Shown here piece by piece: positions 26,517 to 36,343 of a DNA stretch of 64,000 nt. Source of the DNA: Homalodisca vitripennis (lineage: Eukaryota > Arthropoda > Insecta > Hemiptera > Cicadellidae); assembly GCF_021130785.1 (NCBI RefSeq), contig NC_060207.1, positions 198,474,001-198,538,000 of the forward strand, in the 5' to 3' direction. A program made the translations under genes and the position numbers. The first letter of the stretch is position 1; each line of letters starts with the position of its first letter. Below the pieces are notes generated by a model. That model did no database searches. It saw nothing but the letters and a program-made list of their open reading frames with translations, and had not been told where the DNA came from.

Positions 26517-28180
26517 GTGTTTCCTAAAGGTGTTCCAATATTTTTGGATTTTGTTATAGACCTAAAAATGAGCAAAAAACTTCATATGGAGGTATGTCCT
26601 AAAACGTTTAGTTTTCTGTCTATCTGACTGTATGTGATTTTTACCAAAAAAGTTATATCTTTTATACCGGTAAAGATCAAGTTATGAAACTTTGCACTTG
26701 TGTTTTCCTTTTTTATGCCCATTTGAGAAAAAAAATATTAACAAATTATCTTTACCCGTTTCAAAATGGCAGCCAATCATAAACTTTGATGTTAAATTCC
26801 GCAAGTTAGATCCGCAAATTGTTTTCTAAACTGTTTTACTCTGAACAACTGATTTAAAGTCAATGAGCTGATTAATGTGAACAGCTGTTTATTTAAGCTA
26901 TTAAAATTTGTTTAATTCTTAGTTGGTAAAATTGGTAATATCATTATTTGCCATTCCTGTTTCTAATGAAAAGAAACTAATTAATAAATTACTGGTTACT
27001 TGAACTGGTCCTTTGTTTTTGTATTGCTATTACAATAAAAAAATTGTATATAATTTTTAAATGTGTTCAATAAAATATGTATTCTTTAAATGTGTTTGTT
27101 CAACTGCTATCTATCTAAGTCACTGCTTTTGAAACCTTTTTTATCTCAAATCTTTTTTTACTAAACATTTAGTCGAAAAGTTAAATGAATATCAAAGGAA
27201 AATGATTAATGCTCAGCGTACAATATGTCTAATATCAAAACATATACAAACTACACACATAACAAACCTAACAACACATAAAACTAACATTGATTAAACG
27301 TGCTTTAAGAGTTCATGCCACTGATGATGAAAACTTCCAGTCCACGTAGCTCCTAATCCATTAGAGATATTGAAAAACTCTCAAAAGCAAAAATGTTTTA
27401 TTGTTTAGAGTAGAATCTAAAAACAACATAAAATACAGGGTGTTCCATGAAAGATTTTAAAGTTGGCCACCATATTGGAAAATGGCGGCCATCTTCAAAA
27501 AATTTTAAAATGCATTCCTGAGTGACACTTAAAATTGAGCAAGTTCCAAATTTAAAGTGTGGTGCTAAGTCATGTAATTAAAAAGTTAGCTATTGGATCA
27601 CTTTAAAAAAACTCACCCGGTATGCATCTAAGTTCTGTTTGGATTCGGACCCATTCAGGACAATTCTAGAGAAATTATATTTCTTTTTTATAACGATTAA
27701 AATGATAAAGGATATAAATAAGAATCAATGTGGTGATAATATGTATATAGTAATGTAATAACAATAACCATAAACTTTGGTACATTTTACATTATTTTAT
27801 TATAATTAGTTACTGTAGCTTTATTGAAATATAGGAAACACTCGTTTGAATATTTAGGTTTTTCTTACATCAACAGAAACATTATAAAGGATAATAATCG
27901 ACGAAATGTATAAATCATGAAACATTGTAACAGACGTTCCAATAAGTCAAATGTTATCAAAACAGGTGTCACAAACCATTTGCGTCCTGAGTTAACGTAA
28001 TCTGACTGCTGACCCATCCAGTACTTGAATATATGCTGCTAGGGAATAACTGTGCAAAACCATGAGGTGAACCCACAAGATTTTTCTACACTATGTAGCT
28101 ACCATTGTATCTATTTTCACTGTATATTTTTAATTCCTTGGGGTCTGAAGTGGTGTCAATAAAAGTATGAATATACATAC
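26517..28180. other. Old dispersed-repeat DNA, unclassified
   Basis: Contains phrases typical of insect transposon ends and UTRs, such as CAGGGTGTTCCATGAAAG near 27,437 and AAAATGGC(G)GCC near 26,763 and 27,480. No paired terminal repeats or coding region could be delimited. Confidence 0.35.
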
Positions 28181-28335
28181 AATATCATTATTTGACAAAT
28201 ATTGTTCGTTATGGCTGTGAAAACAGGATCGTCAAGTGTAAATATATCCTGGCGTCAACAATACCCTGACGTTGTGATGGTAAATTGGTACACGATATAA
28301 TCTGGGGCGTTGGCAGTTTCATAGTTCACAGACGC
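28181..28335 (-). repeat. Dispersed repeat, copy 2 of 3
   Basis: Inverted relative to 26,234-26,389 and in the same orientation as 51,299-51,446. Shares TACCAATTTACCATCACAAC on the minus strand. Confidence 0.7.
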
Positions 28336-28916
28336 TTTTCACACACAATAAATATAAATTCATAGGACCTGTTTTCACATATGGATAAATTGTAAATCAT
28401 TTTAAATCGAAACAAGTTCTTTAATCTGCGAGTAGGAGCTAATTAGTCTGTAAATTAAAATGATGGCAGTCTATTTGTATGCTTCTTACGAAACCTTTTA
28501 GTTTTTTTTTAGTTTGTACTGAAAACTTTATAATCTCAATACATAATTGTCTTTCACCTAACAATAGATAAGTCACAGAGAGATATTGTTTCAGTGCATA
28601 ATTTAATATAAAAAAATATTTTACTGTCTAATTTAAAAGCGAGTGTTTTTTATGAAACCTAAACACAAAACTTTAATTATGTGTTAATATTACATAAACT
28701 ACAGTCACGTGGTCTGAATCAAATGCTCTTTAGAAATTTGTTATATATATTATAGATTGTAGATGTAGGTTGAAGTGAAGTAAAGAATATACATTCATAA
28801 ACTATAAACATAATCCGTTTGTTAAATATATAAAAGTTCGTAGCACCATACAATTTCAAGTGAAATATTAGCAAAGAAACACATAGTGAAACAAAAACCT
28901 GAAAAACAATATAAAC

Positions 28917-29248
28917 ATGTGTAAGCTAACAAGAATTTGTTCATGGTTTTACATTAAGTGTTATAAGGGTCATGAAAAATTAAATGGCCGCCGTTTTGAA
29001 AATACAAAAACTAATTTAAAAATATATTTTTCTTACATAATATTTTCAAACGTGGATCCATTTACCAAGTTATGTACCAATTACAGAAATAACTGCAATG
29101 ATGAAATAGTTGTAATAAAAAATCAAAATGGCGTGTGGCTGCTAAAGAAAGTTGAAGAACTGAAAAACATTTCTTTCATTTTAGAATCACATATGGAGTT
29201 AGAAAATCCACAGCCAGTCCAACCTTTTTGTTACCCCTTTAATATAAA
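28917..29248 (+). other. Open frame interrupted by the Polinton insertion
   Basis: A plus-strand frame runs about 110 codons and enters the Polinton terminal repeat without a stop. The segment from about 29,050 (CTNYRNNCNDEIVVIKNQNG onward) has a protein-like composition but no family that I recognise. The frame does not continue across the right junction. It may be part of an older repeat or an exon relic split by the insertion; it may also be chance. Confidence 0.25.
29243..29248. repeat. Polinton target-site duplication, left (TATAAA)
   Basis: TATAAA directly precedes the 5'-AG end of the left terminal repeat and is repeated exactly at 47,284-47,289. A 6-bp duplication is the hallmark of Maverick/Polinton integration. 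Confidence 0.92.
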
Positions 29249-29528
29249 AGTAGATAATAATATGGGGTTCCTGGCGCACTTTCGGAGCCGACCGAAAAGC
29301 AATGTAAAATACTGTTCAATGTACCATAAAGGAAGCTGAGAAATAACACAGCAAATCTCAATGAAAAATTAACCGAATCTACAGTCGTTCGTCTCCAAAA
29401 GCGATCCAGGATCGGCACATTACTATCTACTCTGAGGAATGAAAAATTAACCAAATCTATAGCTGTTTGCTTCTACTTTCTTAAGCTGTGCTTTGTAAAA
29501 TGTTGTCAAATCTGCTACGAATAAAGGA
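29249..29528 (+). repeat. Polinton left terminal inverted repeat (280 bp)
   Basis: Matches the reverse complement of 47,004-47,283 with about five mismatches. Inside, AATGAAAAATTAACC followed by a variant of GAATCTACAG occurs twice (29,360 and 29,439), a subterminal direct repeat about 79 bases apart. This could be a binding site for the integrase or terminal protein. A short reading frame on the opposite strand is incidental and also appears in the right repeat. Confidence 0.95.
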
Positions 29529-29679
29529 AAAATCTTCAATGACAGTCGAGGTGTGCTACTACAGACCGACCATCACGATAATCGCTTCGCCTGCGTCATA
29601 TCCGTAGTGATATCACGCCGTGAGAGGCGCAATCGTTGGTTTACAAGCACCATTTAGTTAAATAAATTTTTCTATCTAA

Positions 29680-32600
29680 ATGGAGCGCGAAAAAATATCA
29701 TGTCCGTTCTGCAAAAAAGAAATTTTAAGAAAAAACTATGATCGCCATTATAATTCTAAAAGTCACGAAAAAAACAAGCAAATTTACGATAATGAACTAA
29801 ATTATTTAAGACAATGGGCTAGAGAAAATAAAATTGCCGATCACGAAAACATGTTTAATATTGAGAAATTACGTGAATTAAAGAGAAATTTCAAAGTTGA
29901 AAAGAAAAATCTCGACCTATTTAATGATGAAAAACTTCATTCAATAGCTGAAAAGTTGGCTATCGGTACTAACGATAAAACCAAGTCTGAAATGATCGAA
30001 GAAATTGATAAAACTCTTAAAGTAAAATCCGAAAATATCATTGATGTAGAAGTTTTATCCTCAATACACGGTCTTTTCAAGCAATACATTTTAACAAACT
30101 TGAACGACAATTCCATGTCAATTTACAAATATCTTTCAATTATGCGGTCAGAAATTAAAAGTTTAATCGAGAAATTTCAAGAAAATGTTAAAAATATGAA
30201 GGGCTATCTCTCTTTGGAATGTGAATACGAACGAACTTTAGTGAATGGTGAACCGCAAACATGTCTAATGTATTTTACTATCAAAGCAGACGAAATCTTT
30301 GACGTAAACGACTTTATTACTAAGCAATTTAATAAATTAACACATCGAGAACAAACGAATAATCCAAATAAAGGTTCCGGATGGACATTTAAAAGTTGTA
30401 AACAACTAGTTTTGAGCCTTAACAAACACGAAATGATGAATGCAGGATCATACATCGATTTACCAAAGAATATCAAAGATAAAAAAGCTTGTATAAATAT
30501 AAAAAATAGAGATGATTTTTGCTTTATTTACTCAATAAGATGTGCTATTGAAAAACCAGAAAGAGACTGTGAACGTGTAAAGCAATACGAAAAATTTGTG
30601 AATGACGAAATATTTTCAGGTTTTGAGTATCCAATGTCTCTGAAAGATATACAAATATTTGAAAAACGAAGCTACAATTCCAAGTATAAGTATCCAACAA
30701 TGTCTATCAATGTCTACAGTTTTGATGAAAATATTAACATTGTTCCGTTACAAATTTCTGAAAAATATGACGCTGAAACAAACATTGATTTATTGTATGT
30801 TAAACAAGATGATAAATCTCATTATGTTTTGATAACCGATTTAAATAAGCTTGTTTCTTCGCAGTTGTCTAAACATAAAGAAAGAAAATTTTTGTGTAGA
30901 AGATGTTTAAGCCATTTTTACAAATCTGGAGATTTAACAGATCACTTAGAAATTTGTAAAAATCATGAAGTTTGTAAGCCAATTATGCCATTTCCAGGTC
31001 AAACAACTAAATTTACTAATTATCAAAAGAAATTTAACCATCCGTACGTAATTTATATGGACTTTGAGAGCATATTAGAAAAAATTCCGACATGCAAGAA
31101 CAATCCACAAAGATCGACTACAACCAAGATTCAGAGGCACATTCCTTATGGTTTTACTCTATATTTAGTGTCGAATGTGACCAATCGCATGTACAAACCG
31201 ATATGTTATCGTGCCAAAAATGAAGAAGATTTGAAAAACGTCCCAACAAAATTGTTTGAAGAACTCAATAAATTATCGAAATACATAGCGAAAAAATATA
31301 ATTCTAAGAACATGAAACCTATGAAATTGACAGAAGAAGAAGAAATTTCGTATCAAAATTCAAACGTTTGTCATATCTGTGAATGGTCTGCTTATGATGT
31401 TGGGTCAATTCAGTATGGTTTTACTCCTGATAGTTGGAAAGATAAGAGTTATAATAAAGTGAGAGATCATTGTCATTTAACCGGCAAGTTTCGAGGCGCA
31501 GCTCATGCATGTTGCAATCTAAATTTGAAATTTCCTCAGAATATTCCCGTTTTCTGCCACAATATGTCAAATTACGATACTCATTTGTACATAAAAGAAT
31601 TAGCTAAGAAATATGGAAACGTTGATTTGATCGCAAACTCAGAAGAAAAATATATAAATTATTCAGTAAATTCTGGATATGGCTATGAGTTTGACAATAA
31701 TAAACCTAGAAAATTTATAAAGTTCTCTTTCGTAGACACATTTAGATTCATGGCCTCGTCTATTGAAAAATTAGCGAAAAATTTAAAGAAAGAAGACTTC
31801 AAACATACAAATCATTTTATACAGGATGGACTGAATGAAATTATAGAAAGACAGCCAAATGACGAAGAAGAAATCTTTAAAATTCTATCTGGAAAAGACA
31901 TATTTCCTTACGAATTTATCGATAGTATTGAAAAACTTGATTACACAGAACAGCTGAAAATTCAAGATTTCTATTCACTTTTGACAGACGAGAGCATATC
32001 TGAGAAAGATTTTCAACACTACTTAAATGTTTGGAACAAATTAAAAGAGAAAAATCTTGGAAATTACTCTGATTTGTACAATATCCAAGATGTTTTATTG
32101 CTTGCTGATATATTCGAAAATTTCAGAAACATTTGCCTTAATTGTTATAAACTCGATCCGGCACACTATCTAACAGCTCCCAGTCTCGCATGGGACGCAA
32201 TGTTAAAATTAACGAAAATTGAGCTTCAGTTAATTAACGATTATAATATGTATTTGATGATTGAAAAAGGCATTCGCGGGGGCATTTCTCAGTGTATTAA
32301 GCGATATGTTAAAGCAAATAACAAATATTTGAAAGATTTCGATAAGACAAAGCCCGAAAACTATCTGTTGTACGTCGATGCCAATAACCTTTATGGGTAT
32401 GGCCTAATGCAAAAACTGCCGTTTAGTGATATCAAGTGGATGGATCCAAAAACTTACACAACTGCAGAATGGAAAGAAACAATTTTGGAACTCACTGGCG
32501 ACGAAGATTATGGCTATATTCTCGAAGTCGATCTTGGATATCCAACAAATTTACACGAACATCACAAGGATTTACCTCTTGCTCCAGAACATTTTAAAAA

Positions 32601-33600
32601 CAAACTTTGCACAACTCTACTGGATAAAACTGAATACGTTGTTCATTCGAGAAATTTGAAGTTCTATTTGGAACAAGGTATGATTTTGAAACATGTGAAT
32701 AGAGTTATTGCATTCGATCAGAAGCCTTTTATGAAAGAATACATTGATTTTAACACAAACATGAGAACCAAAGCTACAAGCGACTTTGAAAAGGACTTTT
32801 ATAAGCTGATGAACAACTCAGTTTTTGGAAAATCTATGGAAAATGTGAGAAACAGATGTGATATTAAGCTTGGAAATGAAGAATTTTCAATGAAACAAGC
32901 TAAGAAGACAAATTTCAAATGCTTCACTATCTTTGACGACAACTGTATAGCGAGTCACATGTACAAACAAAAGGTTAAATTTAACAAACCGATTTACATA
33001 GGATTTTCAGTTCTCGACCTCTCAAAATTGCTAATGTACGAGTTTTATTACAACAAATTAAAGAAGTTTGATCCAGATTTGAATCTGTGTTACATGGATA
33101 CAGACAGTTATTTTCTAGAATTGAAACGAGATCCTTTTAAAATTATTAAAGAAAATATAGATGACTTTGATACAAGTGATTATCCAAAAGATCATGAATG
33201 TTTCACTACTAAAAATAAGAAGGTAATAGGGAAATTCAAAGATGAGTTAAATAGCGAAGTTTTAGAAGAATTTTGTGGTTTAAGGTCTAAGATGTACTCG
33301 TACAAATATCTAGATAAAAACCCAGTTAGGTGTAAAGGAATTAAGAGAAGCGTTGTAAATAAAACAATAAATATCGAAAACTTGAAGAGATGTTTGTTCG
33401 AAGATAAAGAAGAATTTAGGGAGATGACAGTCATCAAAAGTTATAAACATGAGTTGTACACTGTTACCATAAACAAGCTGGCACTGAACGCTAAAGATGA
33501 TAAGAGAATTGTCCTAGAAAATAAGATCGATACAGTACCGTATGGCTATAAAACAGATATATTAGACGAATTAAATAAACTTGGAAACTTTGATATGTAA
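29680..33600 (+). CDS. polB: Protein-primed family B DNA polymerase (intact)
   Basis: A 1,306-residue protein, the normal length for Polinton polymerases, expected to replicate the element from a protein primer. The N-terminus has a C2H2-like finger (CPFCKKE...H...H, residues 8-28). Exonuclease motifs: I, YMDFES (D461, E463); II, NMSNYD (D633); III, YNIQD (D804). Between exonuclease I and II lie CHICEW (about 564) and DHCHLTGKFRGAAH (about 597), a zinc/HNH-like insertion usual in this family. Polymerase motifs: A, YVDANNLYG (D900); B, KLMNNSVFGKSMEN (from K1042); C, YMDTDS (D1140, D1142); then KMYSYKY. The start ATG lies inside the shared motif TCTATCTAAATGG. No break found. Confidence 0.96.
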   Translation: MEREKISCPFCKKEILRKNYDRHYNSKSHEKNKQIYDNELNYLRQWARENKIADHENMFNIEKLRELKRNFKVEKKNLDLFNDEKLHSIAEKLAIGTNDKTKSEMIEEIDKTLKVKSENIIDVEVLSSIHGLFKQYILTNLNDNSMSIYKYLSIMRSEIKSLIEKFQENVKNMKGYLSLECEYERTLVNGEPQTCLMYFTIKADEIFDVNDFITKQFNKLTHREQTNNPNKGSGWTFKSCKQLVLSLNKHEMMNAGSYIDLPKNIKDKKACINIKNRDDFCFIYSIRCAIEKPERDCERVKQYEKFVNDEIFSGFEYPMSLKDIQIFEKRSYNSKYKYPTMSINVYSFDENINIVPLQISEKYDAETNIDLLYVKQDDKSHYVLITDLNKLVSSQLSKHKERKFLCRRCLSHFYKSGDLTDHLEICKNHEVCKPIMPFPGQTTKFTNYQKKFNHPYVIYMDFESILEKIPTCKNNPQRSTTTKIQRHIPYGFTLYLVSNVTNRMYKPICYRAKNEEDLKNVPTKLFEELNKLSKYIAKKYNSKNMKPMKLTEEEEISYQNSNVCHICEWSAYDVGSIQYGFTPDSWKDKSYNKVRDHCHLTGKFRGAAHACCNLNLKFPQNIPVFCHNMSNYDTHLYIKELAKKYGNVDLIANSEEKYINYSVNSGYGYEFDNNKPRKFIKFSFVDTFRFMASSIEKLAKNLKKEDFKHTNHFIQDGLNEIIERQPNDEEEIFKILSGKDIFPYEFIDSIEKLDYTEQLKIQDFYSLLTDESISEKDFQHYLNVWNKLKEKNLGNYSDLYNIQDVLLLADIFENFRNICLNCYKLDPAHYLTAPSLAWDAMLKLTKIELQLINDYNMYLMIEKGIRGGISQCIKRYVKANNKYLKDFDKTKPENYLLYVDANNLYGYGLMQKLPFSDIKWMDPKTYTTAEWKETILELTGDEDYGYILEVDLGYPTNLHEHHKDLPLAPEHFKNKLCTTLLDKTEYVVHSRNLKFYLEQGMILKHVNRVIAFDQKPFMKEYIDFNTNMRTKATSDFEKDFYKLMNNSVFGKSMENVRNRCDIKLGNEEFSMKQAKKTNFKCFTIFDDNCIASHMYKQKVKFNKPIYIGFSVLDLSKLLMYEFYYNKLKKFDPDLNLCYMDTDSYFLELKRDPFKIIKENIDDFDTSDYPKDHECFTTKNKKVIGKFKDELNSEVLEEFCGLRSKMYSYKYLDKNPVRCKGIKRSVVNKTINIENLKRCLFEDKEEFREMTVIKSYKHELYTVTINKLALNAKDDKRIVLENKIDTVPYGYKTDILDELNKLGNFDM

Positions 33601-34611
33601 ATGGAAGATGATTTAATTCACTGTCACAAGTGTAAAAAGAAAACGAAAAATATAGATTCAAAAATCGTTCAAACTCAAAATGGATTGTATAGAATTGCTG
33701 CAAAATGTTCAAAATGTAAGACAAACAAGAGTAAGTTTATAAAGAATCCAAATCCAAAACCTGTTAAGCAAGAATTGAAGACTAAAGATGAGATAGAGAT
33801 TGAAGCTCGAGAAATTCATGCACCAGTACGAAAAAAGTTTAAAAAGAGAAAAATTATAACATTAGGAATTGACGATTTATGGGCAGCAGATTTAGTAATA
33901 ATGTCTAACTATTCGGATCAAAATGATGGATTTAAGTATATGTTAAATGTTATTGATACTTTCTCAAAATATGCTTGGTCAAGAGCTATCAAAAGAAAAA
34001 ACGGCAAGGATATTTCAAAAGCTTTCGAAGATATAGTAAAAGATGCCATAAGGATCAATCACAAACCTCCTAACCTACTTCATACAGATAAGGGTTTAGA
34101 GTTTAAAAATAAAGAATTTAACGATGTTTTGAGGAAATACAACATTAAGATTTATCATACTGAAAACGAAGAGAAATCAATTATTGTAGAGAGATATAAC
34201 AGAACTCAAAATGAGAGAATGAAAGTAATTTTTGAGATTAATAAAAACTTTAAATGGATCGATATTCTTCAAAAAATCGTAAACAATTATAACGATACAG
34301 TTCACAGCACAATCAAAATGAAGCCCAAAGACGTAGATAAAGATGCAGAAAAGGAGTTATTAGAGACCGTTTTCAAGTATATTCCACCAGAAATTCATAC
34401 AAAAACTAAATTTAAAGTCAATGATAATGTAAGAATTGTTAGTAAAAAAACAAACATTTTCGAACAAATATAAGAACAACTGGTCAAGAGAAATCTTTGT
34501 GATTTATCAAATTAATAACACAGATCCTGTAACTTATAGTATAAAAGATTTAAATAATGAAGAAATAACCGGAAAGTTTTATGAATATGAATTGAAGAAG
34601 TCAAAACTGTA
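33601..34611 (+). pseudogene. int: Polinton integrase, frameshifted near the C-terminus
   Basis: Retroviral-type DDE integrase that joins the element ends to target DNA. The continuous frame gives 290 residues (33,601-34,473). Residues 8-39 form a CxxC...CxxC zinc ribbon. The catalytic triad is D97 (WAADL), D163 (HTDKGLEF) and E197 (IIVERYNRT), followed by a tail starting VNDNVRIVSKKTNIF. There the frame breaks near 34,465: the next frame continues at once with NNWSREIFVI and runs to a stop at 34,611. This is the expected C-terminal SH3/chromo-like end. It is either a decayed copy, a sequencing indel, or a shortened protein with intact triad. The start follows the polymerase stop without spacing (TAAATGG). 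Confidence 0.9.
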
Positions 34612-34632
34612 ATATAAATTTTCTATATATAA

Positions 34633-35016
34633 ATGGCGCATCAAAAGAAATGTACAAAGTGCAAAGAATTTAAAGATTTAAATGAATTTTATAAAGATAA
34701 AAATAGGAAAGATGGAATGCATTATAATTGCAAAGATTGTGAAAGGGAATATCATAAAGAATTATATGATAAAATAGAAAAATTAACTTTGGAAGATAAA
34801 GAATGTCTTAAATGTAAAGAAACTAAAAAAATTTCAGAGTTTAATAGTGATCACTATAGTAGAGATAAGAAAGACTCATATTGTAAAGATTGTGTAAAGA
34901 AGAATCTTCATAGATTATATTATGAAGATACTCAATGTGAATGTGGAAGAACTATAAAATGGTTAAATAATTATCAAAAACATTTACAAACAAAATATCA
35001 TAAGTTAAGAGTTTAA
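34633..35016 (+). CDS. Small zinc-binding protein A
   Basis: 127 residues, very basic and cysteine-rich. It holds two similar modules, CTKCKEFKDLNEFYKD...CKDC and CLKCKETKKISEFNSD...CKDC. This is a pattern seen in phage and HNH-associated zinc fingers of the 'KxCxxCxxxKxxxxF...CxxC' type. A C-terminal CxC...H...H finger (CECGRTIKWLNNYQKHLQTKYH) follows. It probably binds nucleic acid; the exact role is unknown. A diverged tandem copy follows 33 bases downstream. The start lies in TTTTCTATATATAAATGG. Confidence 0.85.
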   Translation: MAHQKKCTKCKEFKDLNEFYKDKNRKDGMHYNCKDCEREYHKELYDKIEKLTLEDKECLKCKETKKISEFNSDHYSRDKKDSYCKDCVKKNLHRLYYEDTQCECGRTIKWLNNYQKHLQTKYHKLRV

Positions 35017-35049
35017 CATTTTCATCGTGTAATAATTTTTTCTATATAA

Positions 35050-35385
35050 ATGGAGTCTCAAAAGAAATGTACAAAGTGTCAAGAAGAGAATAGAAAAGAC
35101 TGTTATTGTAAGGAATTATACGTTAAAATGAACAAATTAACTTTAGAAGAGAAAAAGTGTTACTTTTGTAAAGAAATTAAAAATATTTCTGAATTTAATA
35201 ACTGGCAGTATAGTAAAGATAGAAAAGATGCTTTTTGCAAAGATTGTGCTAAAAAAATTTTCAGCGAAAGTTATAAAAACGAAATGCCTTGTGAATATGA
35301 AAAAAGAATTCTACAATGGTTACCTAGTTATGCTAAACATTTACAAACAAAATATAATAAATCGAGAGTTTTTAGTAAAATTTAG
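35050..35385 (+). CDS. Small zinc-binding protein B, degenerate paralogue of A
   Basis: 111 residues, clearly a tandem duplicate of the preceding gene. MESQKKCTKCQEE aligns with the first module, which is then shortened by about 17 residues. The second module CYFCKE...FCKDC is intact. The C-terminal finger has lost ligands: CEYEKR replaces CECGRT, and KYNKS replaces KYHKL. The first module also lacks its normal second CxxC. It is therefore either decaying or specialised on one zinc site. It keeps the TTTTTTCTATATAAATGG start motif, and its 3' end overlaps the convergent BRO gene by 14 bases. Confidence 0.75.
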   Translation: MESQKKCTKCQEENRKDCYCKELYVKMNKLTLEEKKCYFCKEIKNISEFNNWQYSKDRKDAFCKDCAKKIFSESYKNEMPCEYEKRILQWLPSYAKHLQTKYNKSRVFSKI

Positions 35386-36184
35386 AAACATTTTCATCGT
35401 GTAATTTAGATATTCTATAAATCAGTCGAGATTCTGCCATATTTGTAGTAAAATGATTTCCGTTGTATAAAATATTCAAAGATTCTTTCATTTGGTTATA
35501 CAGATTGATAGAATTTGGTTCGTCATCAATGAACAAAATCTCTAATTCAGGATAATTTATTTTTAGATGTTTTAATCGGTTTGGTATTTCTCGTTTCTGA
35601 GCTCTGATAACGTAATAAGGCCATTCCCACATGTGATTCTTCTTAATTAACACAAAAACATGGTGTTTTTTCTTATCAAAATCTTTACATACCATATCTC
35701 TCTTCATTAATTCCATTCGCAATTCTTGATTCTCTATTTTCAATGATTTCATTTCATCTTTAATTTGTAACTGTTTTATTTCATCTTTTAACTGCTTATT
35801 TTCGTTTTCAAGTTTGTACTCGCCATATTTTCTAATACTCGGTAAAACTTCTTCTAAAACCCAATTTTGAAACGTTTCTGCAATCTTCATTTTAGATTTC
35901 AGTATTAAAGAATATATGCCTGGTTCATTGATGAAAATAGTGTCTGGATGTAATTTTTGTAAGAGTCGCGATTCGATACCCTTGTCAGAATCTATGTTTT
36001 CAAAGCTTTTTTTGTATTTTTCTTTAACATGATCTATGATAGCTTGTCTCGTATTTTTAAATTCCAATATTTCTGCAACATCTTTAGCCTTAAACCAAAT
36101 TTCATTATTTTCGTCAACAATCGTGCAAATGTCTTTATTATTGAATGTAAGTTGATTGTTGAGTAGGTCTACAACTGACTCCAT
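35372..36184 (-). CDS. BRO-N domain protein with coiled coil and viral C-terminal domain
   Basis: 270 residues. Residues about 10-115 are a BRO-N (baculovirus repeated ORF/antirepressor-type DNA-binding) domain: IWFKAKDVAEILEFKNTRQA, then INEPGIYSLILKSKM and FQNWVLEEVLPSIRKYGEY. A Lys/Glu-rich coiled coil follows (about 120-160). The C-terminal domain contains HHVFVLIKKNH...WPYYVIRAQKR...LEILFIDDEPNSINLYN, as in BRO/MSV199-type proteins of large DNA viruses. BRO proteins bind DNA and modulate transcription or replication. The start carries TCTATCTAAATGG, identical to the polymerase start but on the opposite strand. A relic of a second BRO-N lies just upstream. Confidence 0.88.
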   Translation of the reverse strand: MESVVDLLNNQLTFNNKDICTIVDENNEIWFKAKDVAEILEFKNTRQAIIDHVKEKYKKSFENIDSDKGIESRLLQKLHPDTIFINEPGIYSLILKSKMKIAETFQNWVLEEVLPSIRKYGEYKLENENKQLKDEIKQLQIKDEMKSLKIENQELRMELMKRDMVCKDFDKKKHHVFVLIKKNHMWEWPYYVIRAQKREIPNRLKHLKINYPELEILFIDDEPNSINLYNQMKESLNILYNGNHFTTNMAESRLIYRISKLHDENVSKFY

Positions 36185-36220
36185 TTAGATAGAAAATAAA
36201 TTTAACTAGTAATTTTTATT

Positions 36221-36271
36221 TTGAGAATGAAGGCCAGATTCATTGATAAAAACAGTGTCAGGATGAAGATT
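36221..36271 (-). pseudogene. Relic of a second BRO-N gene
   Basis: On the minus strand this short stretch reads NLHPDTVFINESGLHSQ. It aligns with KLHPDTIFINEPGIYSL of the adjacent intact BRO protein. Only about 17 codons remain. It implies that BRO was once duplicated or replaced here. Confidence 0.75.
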
Positions 36272-36343
36272 GTTAAGGGGCCATTCGAATAGCCCCTTGT
36301 TTTTTAAGTAAAAATATTGAATTTTGTCATCATCAACTCATTT

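Noticed and set aside
26348..26575. Minus-strand frame across the (TA)n tract
   Set aside because: Ile-Tyr repeat artefact.
29239..29454. Conserved 71-codon frame in both Polinton terminal repeats
   Set aside because: The similarity of the two copies is explained by the inverted repeat; no ATG start (TTG) and no gene-like context.
33192..33724. Minus-strand frames opposite the polymerase and integrase genes
   Set aside because: Shadows of the sense genes.
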